Assembly: GCA_905233135.1 (NCBI GenBank)
Contig: CAJOCQ010000001.1
Location: 62,001 to 126,000, forward strand
DNA length: 64,000 bases
Direction: 5' to 3'
From: an uncultured Selenomonadaceae bacterium
GTDB taxonomy: Bacteria; Bacillota; Negativicutes; Selenomonadales; Selenomonadaceae
Shown: positions 46,114 to 55,013 of the stretch, in pieces
Layout: every line of letters begins with the position of its first letter
How positions within the stretch are numbered: position 1 is the stretch's first letter
Program-made: the position numbers and the translations under genes
Notes under the pieces: generated by a model
What the model saw: the letters and a program-made list of their open reading frames with translations, nothing else
What the model was told of the DNA's origin: nothing
Databases searched by the model: none

Positions 46114-47745
46114 ATGAAAAAAACTGTAATTCTCGGCAATATTATTACTGTTGACGAAAAAAGACCAACTGCAAAGGCGGCGTTGGTTAAAGACGGCTTG
46201 TTTGCATATATCGGCGACGCGGAAGAAGCCAAAAAGCTTGCAGGCGATGACGCGCAAATTTTAGATTACGGCGAAAATTTTATTTATCCCGGTTTTCTTG
46301 AATCGCACTGCCACGGCTATATGGCAGGTGAACGCGCTATTGGGCAGGCAGACCTCGCGCAGGTTCTCGAAACTGACTACGATAAATACCGCGAGATTAT
46401 CAAAGACTTTATCGCCAAAAATCCCCAACGTACAATTTATGTTGCGGCGGGCTGGACTGAAAATGACGAATACGTTACAAAATCGTATTTGGATGAAATT
46501 TGCTCTGAAAAGCCGCTGATTATGCAAACCGGCGGCGGACATTCAATGTTGCTTAATACAAAAGCGTTGGAATGGGCGGGAATTGACAGAGAGTACGCAA
46601 AAAAATATGGTCCCGCTATGGTTCACGTTGACGAAAACGGCGAACCTGACGGCTATATTTGCGAATTGCCCGTTATGGAAATTATGCCCAAACTTCCAAA
46701 TACTTTTGAAGACGCAAAAAATTATTTGCTGGCGTGGCAGGGTATAGCTTTCAAAAACGGCTACACCGCAGCAGCCGATGCAGGTATTCAGATTAATTCG
46801 CCGACGGCTGTTCAAGCTTATTATGAATTGGAAAACGAAGGCAAGCTGAAACTTCGCACATTCGGCTATTCGTTTGTTCAAAAAAATCCCGAATCACCAA
46901 AAGCAGAAATTGCGAAAGTTGCCGAATTACGCGCCAAGTACAGCAACAAATATTTTAAAATTATCGGCGTTAAGGCTTTTTTGGACGGCGTAATTGAAGC
47001 GCATACAGGCTGGCAAATTGAAGAATACGCCGACCAACCCGGTTATTACGGCGAACCAATTTTTAATGACCACGATAAAATGGTTGAATTGTTGACGGCT
47101 GCTGACAAGGAAGGACTTTCTGTCCACGTTCATTCCATAGGAACAGGCGCAACGAAATTTATGCTTGACTGTATCGAAGACGCGCAAAAAATTACAGGCG
47201 ATTTTGACCAAAGAAATATTTTGGCGCACCTGCAATTTGTAAGAGAAGAAGATATTAAACGAATGGCAAAGACAGGCTCTGTAGCTGCTGTTGCGCCTCT
47301 TTGGTCGCCTAAAGAGCCCGACACTTATGAAATGGAAGTTAAATACGTCGGTCAAGAATTGGCGGATAAAGGTTATCCGATAAAATCTTTTTACGACGCA
47401 GGCGCAAATGTTGTTTTCCATTCCGATTACCCCGTTTCGCCAATGCTTGATATTAAGCTAAGCTTTTATACGGCAGAGGCTCGCGCGTACCCTAAAGGAA
47501 TCGGTATGATAATCGATCCGCGCAACGTTGAAGAAGCTGTCAGCCGTGAACAATCTCTGCGCGCAATGACAATTAATGTTGCGCGTCAATGGCGGCAAGA
47601 AAACCGCTTGGGCTCGATTGAATTCGGCAAAATTGCAAATATGACTGTCTTTGATTGTGACTTCTTGCACGATGATTTAGAAAAAGTTGCAAATGCAAAA
47701 ATTATTGCAACTATTGTTGACGGCGAAGAAGTTTACAAAGGCTAA
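46114..47745 (+). CDS. YtcJ-like amidohydrolase 3
   Basis: 543 aa cytoplasmic hydrolase of the same family. TVILGNIITVDEKRPTAKAALVKDGLFAYIGD at the start, metal motif ESHCHGY near residue 64, KAFLDGVIEAHTGWQ near 288, SVHVHSIGTGATKFM near 337, LAHLQFV near 371 and VFHSDYPVSPM near 435. The C-terminal lid strand is GSIEFGKIANMTVFD. More distant from amidohydrolases 2 and 5. ATG after AAAGGAAG, 15 bases after the previous gene. Confidence 0.88.
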   Translation: MKKTVILGNIITVDEKRPTAKAALVKDGLFAYIGDAEEAKKLAGDDAQILDYGENFIYPGFLESHCHGYMAGERAIGQADLAQVLETDYDKYREIIKDFIAKNPQRTIYVAAGWTENDEYVTKSYLDEICSEKPLIMQTGGGHSMLLNTKALEWAGIDREYAKKYGPAMVHVDENGEPDGYICELPVMEIMPKLPNTFEDAKNYLLAWQGIAFKNGYTAAADAGIQINSPTAVQAYYELENEGKLKLRTFGYSFVQKNPESPKAEIAKVAELRAKYSNKYFKIIGVKAFLDGVIEAHTGWQIEEYADQPGYYGEPIFNDHDKMVELLTAADKEGLSVHVHSIGTGATKFMLDCIEDAQKITGDFDQRNILAHLQFVREEDIKRMAKTGSVAAVAPLWSPKEPDTYEMEVKYVGQELADKGYPIKSFYDAGANVVFHSDYPVSPMLDIKLSFYTAEARAYPKGIGMIIDPRNVEEAVSREQSLRAMTINVARQWRQENRLGSIEFGKIANMTVFDCDFLHDDLEKVANAKIIATIVDGEEVYKG

Positions 47746-47760
47746 AAATTTTTTACGCTG

Positions 47761-47790
47761 GCGGGCGGCGTTGTGCCCGCTATATTTTTT
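47761..47790 (+). terminator. Possible terminator between amidohydrolases 3 and 4
   Basis: GCGGGC / GCCCGC stem with an eight-base loop, followed by TATATTTTTTT. It may reduce read-through within the operon. Confidence 0.55.
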
Positions 47791-47805
47791 TCAGGAGAAA
47801 ATTTA

Positions 47806-49464
47806 ATGAAAAATTTTGCAGATAAAATTATTTACGGGAATTTTTACACCGTTGATAAAAATCAACCGAAGGCTGAAGTTTCAGCTGTCAAAGACGGAAA
47901 ATTTATTTACGTAGGAGATGCGACAGGTGTAAAAGATTTTATCGGCGAAAGTACCGAAGTTGTACGCTATGACAACGGCTTGATTTTGCCGGGATTCGGC
48001 GACGGGCACGTGCACGTCAGTATCGGCGGTACAAGAGACCTTTTTGAGGTAAATTTACTCGGCGGAAAAACTTTGGAAGAATATCTCAATATGATTAAGG
48101 CACATATTGAAAAACATCCGAATTTTGACGTTATTTTGGGAATGGGTTTTAACATTATCCCTGAATTTGAGCCGAATGGTCCTACCGCAGATATGCTTGA
48201 AGGACTAACTGAAAAATATATTATTATTGCAGATATGGGCGTTCATTCATATTGGGTAAATCACGCCGTAATGAAAAAACTTGGTATCGACAAAAATACG
48301 CCCGACGTCAGCGACGGTATAATTGCGCGCGACGCGCAGGGAAATCCTACAGGCTGGTTCCGTGAAGGTGCAATGAATCTTGTTAAATCCCTTACATCTT
48401 ATTCGGTGGAACAGTACAAAGAAGGTATTCTTTACTATCAGGAAAAATATTTGGCGCACGGCGAAACTATTTTTCTTGACCCGATTTTAAATTGGGATAC
48501 AACTGACAATGCTGTTGAGGCTTATCATCAACTGGATATTGAAGGAAAATTGCTAATGCACGTTTACGGCGCGTATCAAGTTTTACAAGCTGAAGGACAC
48601 GACCCTATAGCAGAAATTGAACACGCGGCGAAACTTAGAGAAAAAACCAAAGGGCGTATGTTTGATTTAAGCAATATAAAGATTTTGTTTGACGGCGTTA
48701 TTGGCGGCAACCCGCCTACCGCTTTTACAAAAAAGCCGTACGCCGACCCCGTATCGCAGAAAAATAATTATTGCGGGCAACTTCGTTTTGACTTGGAAAC
48801 TTTGACGGCTGTTTATAAAAGGGCGCACGAACTCGGCTTTTCTGTACACGTACACGCCATTGGCGACGGAGCATTGGCATTTACTTTGGACGCTATAGAA
48901 AAGGCGTTGGCTCAAACGGGACAGCATAACCTGCGCGACGCAATAACGCATTTGCAAATTGTTGACAAGGCAGATATTCCGCGTATGTCAAAACTCGGCG
49001 TTGTTGCTTGTACAGACCCGTTTTGGTTTGTTATGGAAAAAGATTATTTCGCTGTAATGGTTGAAATTTTGGGCGAAGAACGCGCAGAAAATCAGCTGCC
49101 TATGAAGTCTTTCTTTGACGCGGGAGTTTTGGTAAGTTCTGCAAGTGATTACCCCGTTGAAAATCCTGCATATCCGCTGATTGGTATACAAAAGGGCGTA
49201 CTTCGTCAAAATCCGGGAAAACCTGAAACTTTGCACGCGCCCGCAAAACGTGTTACAGTTGAACAGATGATTGAGGCAAGCACTTTAAATGTTGCGTAGC
49301 AGCTTTTGTGCGAAGACCGCTGGGGAAGTATAACTGTCGGCAAAGAAGCTGATATGGTTATTTTAGATTCAGATATTACAAAGTGCGCGCCCGAAAAAAT
49401 TTCAGCCGCTAAAGTTTTGAGAACAATGATTGGCGGCGAATGGGGTTTCACTCGCGCAGATTAA
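47806..49464 (+). pseudogene. YtcJ-like amidohydrolase 4, interrupted by an in-frame TAG
   Basis: 552-codon Amidohydro_3 gene. Start ATG 47806 after AGGAG. It has GDGHVHV (metal motif), KILFDGVIGGNPPTAF, HVHAIGD, THLQIV and SSASDYPV. The frame stops at TAG 49297-49299 (MIEASTLNVA-stop-QLLCEDRWGSIT) and runs on in frame to TAA at 49462 (GKEADMVILDSD). Paralogues read INVAKQMF and INVARQWR at this point, so the likely change is AAG (Lys) to TAG. The truncated protein would lack the last ~55 residues of the beta lid, and may or may not fold. Confidence 0.82.
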
Positions 49465-49488
49465 AAAAAATTTTTGTTAGGGATAGAT

Positions 49489-50124
49489 ATGAGAAAACGT
49501 AATTTTACAAGACTGTTTGACAGCAGACAAAGTCACCTTGACTCGCGCATAAAGCGTGATTATATTGCAAACGGAATTGCAACGATTCATTGCCAAATTT
49601 CAAGTTACAATGATATAATCAGCGCGTACAGCGTCAAAGACCAAGAAAGCTTGAATTTAGATTTTGTCGATTATCTTCAAGATAACGCCGCGCCAATTCC
49701 CGACGAATGTCCGCTCGTTTTAAATATCATTGGGAATTGTTTAACAGAAGATGAGAAAAAAACCATTAAAGAAATTATCCGCGACGATTTTGCTTACAGG
49801 CTCGGCAACGTTGAAAAGGAACAACAAGAAGAATTTAGATTATTTCTTTTTATGCTTATAGGCTCAATAGCGGCGGGTATTCTTTTATGGTTGACTGATT
49901 TTTTGGACGAAGTACCGCGCGAAATTTTTATAGTGCTGTTTTGGTTTTTCGGTGACAGAATGTTTGAATATGTTTTTATCACGCAACGTGACCTTAAACA
50001 AGAAAAGCGGCTTGCAGGGCGACTCGCAAGTATCAAAGTTATTTTTTCGGACACTTATGAAAAATTGCATTTTACAGAAGACGAAGTCAACAAATTGTAC
50101 GCCGAACTTGATATAGGGCAATGA
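49489..50124 (+). CDS. Small membrane protein of unknown function
   Basis: 211 aa. Soluble N-terminal ~125 residues with charged helices (LDSRIKRDYIANGIATIHCQ; LNLDFVDYLQDNAAPIPDECPLVLNIIGN), then two transmembrane segments (FLFMLIGSIAAGILLWLTDFL and REIFIVLFWFFGDRMFEYVFI) and a charged C-terminal tail. I do not recognise the family. ATG 49489 is chosen because AGGG lies eight bases upstream. Its stop overlaps an upstream ATG of the carboxylesterase gene, so it belongs to the same operon and may anchor or transport for the hydrolases (inference). Confidence 0.7.
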   Translation: MRKRNFTRLFDSRQSHLDSRIKRDYIANGIATIHCQISSYNDIISAYSVKDQESLNLDFVDYLQDNAAPIPDECPLVLNIIGNCLTEDEKKTIKEIIRDDFAYRLGNVEKEQQEEFRLFLFMLIGSIAAGILLWLTDFLDEVPREIFIVLFWFFGDRMFEYVFITQRDLKQEKRLAGRLASIKVIFSDTYEKLHFTEDEVNKLYAELDIGQ

Positions 50125-50150
50125 CTGCAAAGAAAGGAAGAAATTTTTTT

Positions 50151-51617
50151 ATGGAAAAATTAAGCGTAAAAACTTGCTACGGAACTTTTAACGGCTTTTT
50201 GGATGAAAACGGCGTGCAAACTTGGCTCGGTATCCCCTACGCTCAACCGCCCGTCGGGAAATTGCGCTGGCAAGCTCCGCAAAAATTGAAACCTTCCGAT
50301 AAAACTTTTGACGCAAAAAAATTCGGTGCGGCAGCTGTACAATTTGTTGACCCTACCGAAGACGCGGATTCATACAGCGTTCAAAGCGAAGACTGCTTGA
50401 CGCTTAACATTTGGACACGCGGAGAAAAAAAGAATTTGCCCGTAATGGTATTTATTCACGGCGGCGGCTTCAGTGTCGGCGGTTCGGTTGATTCACTTTA
50501 CAACGGCTCAAAATTTGCGGCGGCGCACGATGTCATTATTGTCACGCTGAATTATCGTTTGAATGTTTTCGGATTTATGAATTTTGCGGCGATTGATAAA
50601 AATTTTGAAGACAGCGGCTACCTTGGTATAAAAGACCAAATTGCGGCATTGCAGTGGGTTAAAGAAAATATTGCAGCATTCGGCGGGAACCCTGAAAACA
50701 TTACAATTTTTGGGCAAAGTGCCGGCTCAATTTCTTGTATGTTGTTGACGGTTACGCCTGCCGCAAAAGGACTTTTCAATAAAGCAATTCCGCAGTCAGC
50801 GCATTTGGGTTTTTACAATACGCCCAAAGATTCCGCCGAAACTGCAGAAAAATTTTTGGCAAACAGCGGCGTTAAAACTGTTGGCGACCTTTTGAAAAAA
50901 TCTACCGACGAAATTAAAAATATTTACTTAAAAATTTTAGACGGCGGGCTTGCCGGAAATCCGGGAGCATATTTGCCGACTTGCGACGGAAAATTTTTGC
51001 CGAAAAATCCTTTGCAAGCGTTAAAAGACGGCGCGGCGCGCGGTATTAAATTTTTAACAGGTAACGTTTCCGACGAATGGCGGCTTTGGTTAAGTTTTGA
51101 TGAAAATTTCTGCCAACATTTCCGTGCAAATACGAAAAAATTTTCGCCTGTCTTTTCAAAATACAAGGGAAAAACTTTAGATGAAATTTATAAATCTTGG
51201 CTGAAAAATCGCGCAGAAAATGAAGAAAATTTTATAGAATTTACAATTCAAATTGATTGGCGCGTCGGGCAAGAATTGGCGGCTGAATATCAAGCGAAAT
51301 TTGAAGATGTTTATTTTTACGTTTTCAGTCATCGTTTAAACGAAACATTGCGCGCTTGCCACGACAGCGATTTGCCGTATACTTTCAATGCACTTGACGG
51401 CTTGCCGAATGCCGCGCCGAATCTTGCAAAACAAATTCAAGCGGCTTGGGCGGCTTTTGCAACGACGGGCAATCCTGACAATGAATTTATTCCGCATTGG
51501 GAAAAATATTCCGCCCAAAATCGTCAAACTATGGATTTAAATTCTAAAGGCTGTACTTTGCACAAAGATTTAAACACCGAAAATTTAAACGCCCTGCGCT
51601 ATGTTTACGAAAACTAA
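50151..51617 (+). CDS. Type B carboxylesterase
   Basis: 488 aa alpha/beta hydrolase. VQTWLGIPYAQPPVGKLRWQAP and SEDCLTLNIWT are family signatures. The oxyanion hole is FIHGGGFSVGG near residue 102. The nucleophile elbow is IFGQSAGSISCML near 188, so the serine is present. The catalytic histidine probably lies in RACHDSDLPYTFN near 410. No signal peptide. I start at ATG 50151 (GGAAG ten bases upstream); an ATG at 50121 overlaps the upstream stop but has a weak site. It is the apparently active counterpart of the degenerate membrane esterase in the same cluster. Confidence 0.9.
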   Translation: MEKLSVKTCYGTFNGFLDENGVQTWLGIPYAQPPVGKLRWQAPQKLKPSDKTFDAKKFGAAAVQFVDPTEDADSYSVQSEDCLTLNIWTRGEKKNLPVMVFIHGGGFSVGGSVDSLYNGSKFAAAHDVIIVTLNYRLNVFGFMNFAAIDKNFEDSGYLGIKDQIAALQWVKENIAAFGGNPENITIFGQSAGSISCMLLTVTPAAKGLFNKAIPQSAHLGFYNTPKDSAETAEKFLANSGVKTVGDLLKKSTDEIKNIYLKILDGGLAGNPGAYLPTCDGKFLPKNPLQALKDGAARGIKFLTGNVSDEWRLWLSFDENFCQHFRANTKKFSPVFSKYKGKTLDEIYKSWLKNRAENEENFIEFTIQIDWRVGQELAAEYQAKFEDVYFYVFSHRLNETLRACHDSDLPYTFNALDGLPNAAPNLAKQIQAAWAAFATTGNPDNEFIPHWEKYSAQNRQTMDLNSKGCTLHKDLNTENLNALRYVYEN

Positions 51618-51637
51618 AAGCATTTGAAAAATTTTTT

Positions 51638-51669
51638 AATCTTGACAAGTGTCAAGATTTTTTTTTTTA
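51638..51669 (+). terminator. Terminator after the carboxylesterase gene
   Basis: AATCTTGAC-AAGT-GTCAAGATT, a 9-bp perfect stem, followed by eleven T. It closes the main hydrolase operon. Confidence 0.85.
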
Positions 51670-51701
51670 TAATGTAAGAAATTTTTTGGAGGTTTTAAAG
51701 T

Positions 51702-53453
51702 ATGCCAAAATTGAATCGCAGAACTTTTATAAAGTTATCATCATTGGCGGCACTCGTTTTTTTTTCTACAAGTTACGGCGGCATAAGTGATGCGAGAGCA
51801 GGAAAAGCAGACCTTGTAGTTTACGGCAAAATTTTTACTTCAGAAGATAATAAAATTGTCGAAGCGTTCGCAGTTAAAGACGGCAAATTTATTTTCGTCG
51901 GCGACAAAAAGGGGGCAGAAAAATTTATTGAAGACGGCAAAACAGAAATTATTGACTACAGCGGCAAAGGTTTAGTTATGCCCGGTTGCGGTAACGGGCA
52001 CGCTCATTATTTTATGGGACATACTATTCAAAAAATCGGAACGGTGATTGACATAGAAACCGGCGTTGAAGAATTTCTTAATGAAATTGTTCCTTCCGCT
52101 GTCAAAAAGGTCAAAGAAAGCGGCGCAAAAGTTGTTTACGGTATGGGCTGGGAATATGAAAAATTTAAACATAATATGCCTACCCGCCAACAGTTGGATG
52201 CTATTTGCAGTGATATGCCAATGTTTTTTGCAGACGAAGAAGCGCACAAAGCCATTGCAAATACACTTTGTCTTATCAACGCGGGAATTATGGCGGCAGA
52301 CGGTACTGTTTTAAAAAAGGGCGATGATATACGCGGCGGCGAAATTGTTATGGGCGCGGACGGCACGCCTACAGGTTTTCTGAAAGAACAATCTGCAACT
52401 TATGTACGCTTTTTCTTGGACAATGACGACTTTTTTTCAGTTGACTTTGCAAAAACAAATATTCCCGACATTGAGCAACATTTATTGTCCGAAGGATATA
52501 CTATGTATCTTGACGGCTGGAGTAACTATTTTTATGACGAAGATTTTTTTAAAGCCGCGCAGCAAATGGATAAAGCCGGCGATATTCACTTTGTATTGGG
52601 CTTAACATATGAATTTGAAAGCTGGATGAATATTGACGAATATTTTAAAAAAGCAGTTGACGCCAAAAAATATTCTTCAACTCATGTAAAACCTAACTGG
52701 ATAAAACTTTTTATCGACGGTACGGTTGAAACCGGCACGGGATTTATTGAGCCGGTATATCTTGACGGACATCAAGGAATTATCAACTGGACTGAAGAAG
52801 AAATAACCGAAATAACGCGCAAGGCAAATTTAAACGGCTTGTCAATGCACATACACGCAATGGGCAACGCGGGCGTTAATCGTATTGTCAATGCTTACAT
52901 TAACGGCGGCAAAAATGAAATGAGAAATACAATCGTGCATTTGTACGGCGTTAATAATTCAGATTATAAGCGTATGGCAGATAACAATATTTATGTAACT
53001 GCAGGAATGATTTGGCATTGCGCCGACGATGATTTTCAATCAGGATTGCTTGAAATACTTCCTGAAGAAATGGCGACTGAAGGTTATCCTATAAAATCAT
53101 TTTTTGATAACGGCGTTAATATTTCTTCGTATTCAGATTTTCCTGCACTTTCGGGCAGTGCCGATGACCCGTTCGGAATTATGGAAATTGCCGTTACAGG
53201 TATAAATTATGCTGAATTTGGGAAAGCTTGGTGGCCTGAAGAACTTATAACCCGCGAACAAGCACTTACTGCCTTGACGATTAATGTTGCAAAGCAAATG
53301 TTTCTTGAAAACGAACGCGGCAGTATCAAAGAAGGCAAATTTGCTGATTTCCTTTTGGTTACCAAAGACGTTTTAACTTGCCCCATTGAAGAAATTCATA
53401 CTGCAAAACCCGCTGCAACTTTCTTTGAAGGCAAAAAAGTTTTTTCTTTGTAA
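51702..53453 (+). CDS. Tat-exported YtcJ-like amidohydrolase 5
   Basis: 583 aa. N-terminal twin-arginine signal LNRRTFIKLSSLAALVFFSTSYGG with likely cleavage near DARA-GKA. The rest is closely similar to amidohydrolase 2: ADLVVYGKIFTSEDNKIVEAFAV, metal motif GNGHAHYFMGH, KLFIDGTVETGTG, HIHAMGN, VHLYGVN and SSYSDFPALSG, where the residue before SD is Tyr rather than His. Tat export implies folding with metal in the cytoplasm before secretion. Starts ATG after TTGGAGG, behind a strong terminator, so it may be transcribed separately. A duplication of gene 2 with added signal is the simplest origin. Confidence 0.9.
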   Translation: MPKLNRRTFIKLSSLAALVFFSTSYGGISDARAGKADLVVYGKIFTSEDNKIVEAFAVKDGKFIFVGDKKGAEKFIEDGKTEIIDYSGKGLVMPGCGNGHAHYFMGHTIQKIGTVIDIETGVEEFLNEIVPSAVKKVKESGAKVVYGMGWEYEKFKHNMPTRQQLDAICSDMPMFFADEEAHKAIANTLCLINAGIMAADGTVLKKGDDIRGGEIVMGADGTPTGFLKEQSATYVRFFLDNDDFFSVDFAKTNIPDIEQHLLSEGYTMYLDGWSNYFYDEDFFKAAQQMDKAGDIHFVLGLTYEFESWMNIDEYFKKAVDAKKYSSTHVKPNWIKLFIDGTVETGTGFIEPVYLDGHQGIINWTEEEITEITRKANLNGLSMHIHAMGNAGVNRIVNAYINGGKNEMRNTIVHLYGVNNSDYKRMADNNIYVTAGMIWHCADDDFQSGLLEILPEEMATEGYPIKSFFDNGVNISSYSDFPALSGSADDPFGIMEIAVTGINYAEFGKAWWPEELITREQALTALTINVAKQMFLENERGSIKEGKFADFLLVTKDVLTCPIEEIHTAKPAATFFEGKKVFSL

Positions 53454-53535
53454 TGTATCGGCAATTATTAAAAAAAGTCAGTCGCTAAAAAATGCAGTAT
53501 TTGCCTAAACTACATTTGACGCTGAAAAATTTCCC

Positions 53536-53564
53536 TTGCATTTATCAAAAAGATTTGCTACAAT
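53536..53564 (+). promoter_or_regulatory. Promoter of the flagellin gene
   Basis: TTGCAT, a 17-base spacer and TACAAT with an upstream TG (extended -10). This looks like a sigma-A type site; no clear sigma-28 pattern was seen. Confidence 0.6.
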
Positions 53565-53619
53565 CCTTTCAAATAATTTTGAAGGGATTTTTTTCACGGT
53601 TTAAAAGGAAGTGATAATT

Positions 53620-54495
53620 ATGGCAGGAATATTAGGCGGAGTAAATCAGGCTAATCATCTTTTAAATCAAGCTACGAGCGCAACGCAAAGAACGTCACAA
53701 ATTATTTCAAGCGGCTCAAAATTCCCAAGCGCGTCCTATAACAGTTCGGCTTATTCCATTGTTCAACGTATGGGCAGCCATCTCGGCGCAACTGCTCAAT
53801 CTGTCCAAAATACCCAAAATGCAAGTGCCATGATTAAAACCGCAGCGGGCGCAACTGAAAATACCGTCAGTGCGCTAACTTCTATTCGACAAATGCTTAT
53901 AAACGCCGCTAACGGCACTAACGCTGATTCAGACCGCGCGGCTCTTCAACAAAATATTAATCAAATTGTTCAGCAAATCGACGATAACGCCCGCGTTGAG
54001 TATAACGGGATGAATTTGCTTGACGGCTCCAAAAACGGCGTAATGGTTGCAGGAGTTTCAGGTTACGAAAATGTTTCGCTCGGCAATATGAGCGCACAGG
54101 CTTTAGGCTTGACGGATAATCAAGGAAATGTTACAATCGACGTATCAAATGACGATTCTATTCAATCTGCGCTTGAAACTGTTTCGGGCGCGTTGGATTT
54201 CGCAAAAGGCATTAATGATAACCTGCAGGCAACTTTGCAGGGTGGCGATATTTTAGAATATTCGCTTGACGAGGCAACCACACAGGGCGCGTACCTGCAA
54301 CGCCTTGAATATCAAGCTGATAACTATACTACTATGGAAGAAAACACTCAAGCCGCCGCGTCAAACATCGGCGACGCTGACATTGCAAAACAAATTACTC
54401 AACTTAACTTGCAAAGGATTCAACAACAGGTTTCAGTTGAAGTTTCCAAAATTTTTAACCATAGTCAAACAAGCGTACTTGATATGCTCAGATAA
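53620..54495 (+). CDS. Flagellin
   Basis: 291 aa filament subunit, a short flagellin with little surface domain. The N-terminal D0/D1 helices (NQANHLLNQATSATQRTSQIISSG; ENTVSALTSIRQMLINAANG) and C-terminal D1/D0 helices (YTTMEENTQAAASNIGDADIAKQ; LNLQRIQQQVSVEVSKIFNHSQTSVLDML) are conserved. ATG 53620 is chosen, eight to ten bases after AAAAGGAAG; the track adds three codons. It sits directly before a tRNA cluster with no flagellar gene near it. Confidence 0.92.
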   Translation: MAGILGGVNQANHLLNQATSATQRTSQIISSGSKFPSASYNSSAYSIVQRMGSHLGATAQSVQNTQNASAMIKTAAGATENTVSALTSIRQMLINAANGTNADSDRAALQQNINQIVQQIDDNARVEYNGMNLLDGSKNGVMVAGVSGYENVSLGNMSAQALGLTDNQGNVTIDVSNDDSIQSALETVSGALDFAKGINDNLQATLQGGDILEYSLDEATTQGAYLQRLEYQADNYTTMEENTQAAASNIGDADIAKQITQLNLQRIQQQVSVEVSKIFNHSQTSVLDMLR

Positions 54496-54501
54496 TTTCA
54501 A

Positions 54502-54575
54502 GCGGGCATAGTTCATCGGTAGAATGAGAGCTTCCCAAGCTTTAGAGGTGGGTTCGATTCCCATTGCCCGCTCCA
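54502..54575 (+). tRNA. tRNA-Gly (CCC)
   Basis: Acceptor GCGGGCA/TGCCCGC, D-arm AGTTCATCGGTAGAAT, anticodon arm AGAGC-TTCCCAA-GCTTT (anticodon CCC), T-arm GGTGGG-TTCGATT-CCCAT, encoded CCA. Confidence 0.9.
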
Positions 54576-54582
54576 ATAAAAT

Positions 54583-54650
54583 TTCCCAAGCTTTAGAGCA
54601 AATGCTCTTACTCATCGCATTTGCAGGGATTCGATTCAATTCCCGCTCCA
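54583..54650 (+). pseudogene. tRNA-Gly remnant (3' half with inserted hairpin)
   Basis: TTTCCCAAGCTTTAGAG repeats the anticodon region of the tRNA-Gly just upstream, and GGGATTCGATTCAATTCCCGCTCCA resembles its T-arm and 3' end. Between them is a perfect GCAAATGC/GCATTTGC inverted repeat. There is no acceptor 5' strand or D-arm. Confidence 0.7.
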
Positions 54651-54726
54651 ATTCAGAAATTTTCAAGCTTTAATAAAAAAAGCTTGCATTATTTAAAATG
54701 TTATGTTAAACTTTCAAGCGTTAAAC

Positions 54727-54803
54727 GGCCCGGTAGTTTAGTTGGTTAGAATGCCGCCCTGTCACGGCGGAGGTCGTCAGTTCAAATCTGATCCGGGTCG
54801 CCA
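54727..54803 (+). tRNA. tRNA-Asp (GTC)
   Basis: Acceptor GGCCCGG/CCGGGTC, D-arm AGTTTAGTTGGTTAGAAT, anticodon arm CCGCC-CTGTCAC-GGCGG (anticodon GTC), T-arm with TTCAAAT, encoded CCA. Confidence 0.92.
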
Positions 54804-54807
54804 TTTT

Positions 54808-54845
54808 AAAGACTAAAGGCTAAGGATTAAAGACTAGGGATTTTT
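54808..54845. repeat. Heptamer array between tRNA-Asp and tRNA-Cys
   Basis: Units AAGACTA, AAGGCTA, AGGATTA, AAGACTA, GGGATTT, same type as the arrays at 24618 and 61506. Confidence 0.72.
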
Positions 54846-54876
54846 TCCTGAAGTTTAATTCTGTTCAAATATAAAA

Positions 54877-54950
<74 letters not shown>

Positions 54951-55013
54951 ATCGAGAAATTTTCGGCACTGCTTAAAGTAGTGCTTTTATTGTGTTGAAA
55001 GGCAGGAATTATT

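Noticed and set aside
51642-51673. TTGACA...TATAAT promoter before amidohydrolase 5
   Set aside because: The spacer is 20 bases and the TTGACA is one arm of a perfect terminator stem, so a terminator is the better reading.
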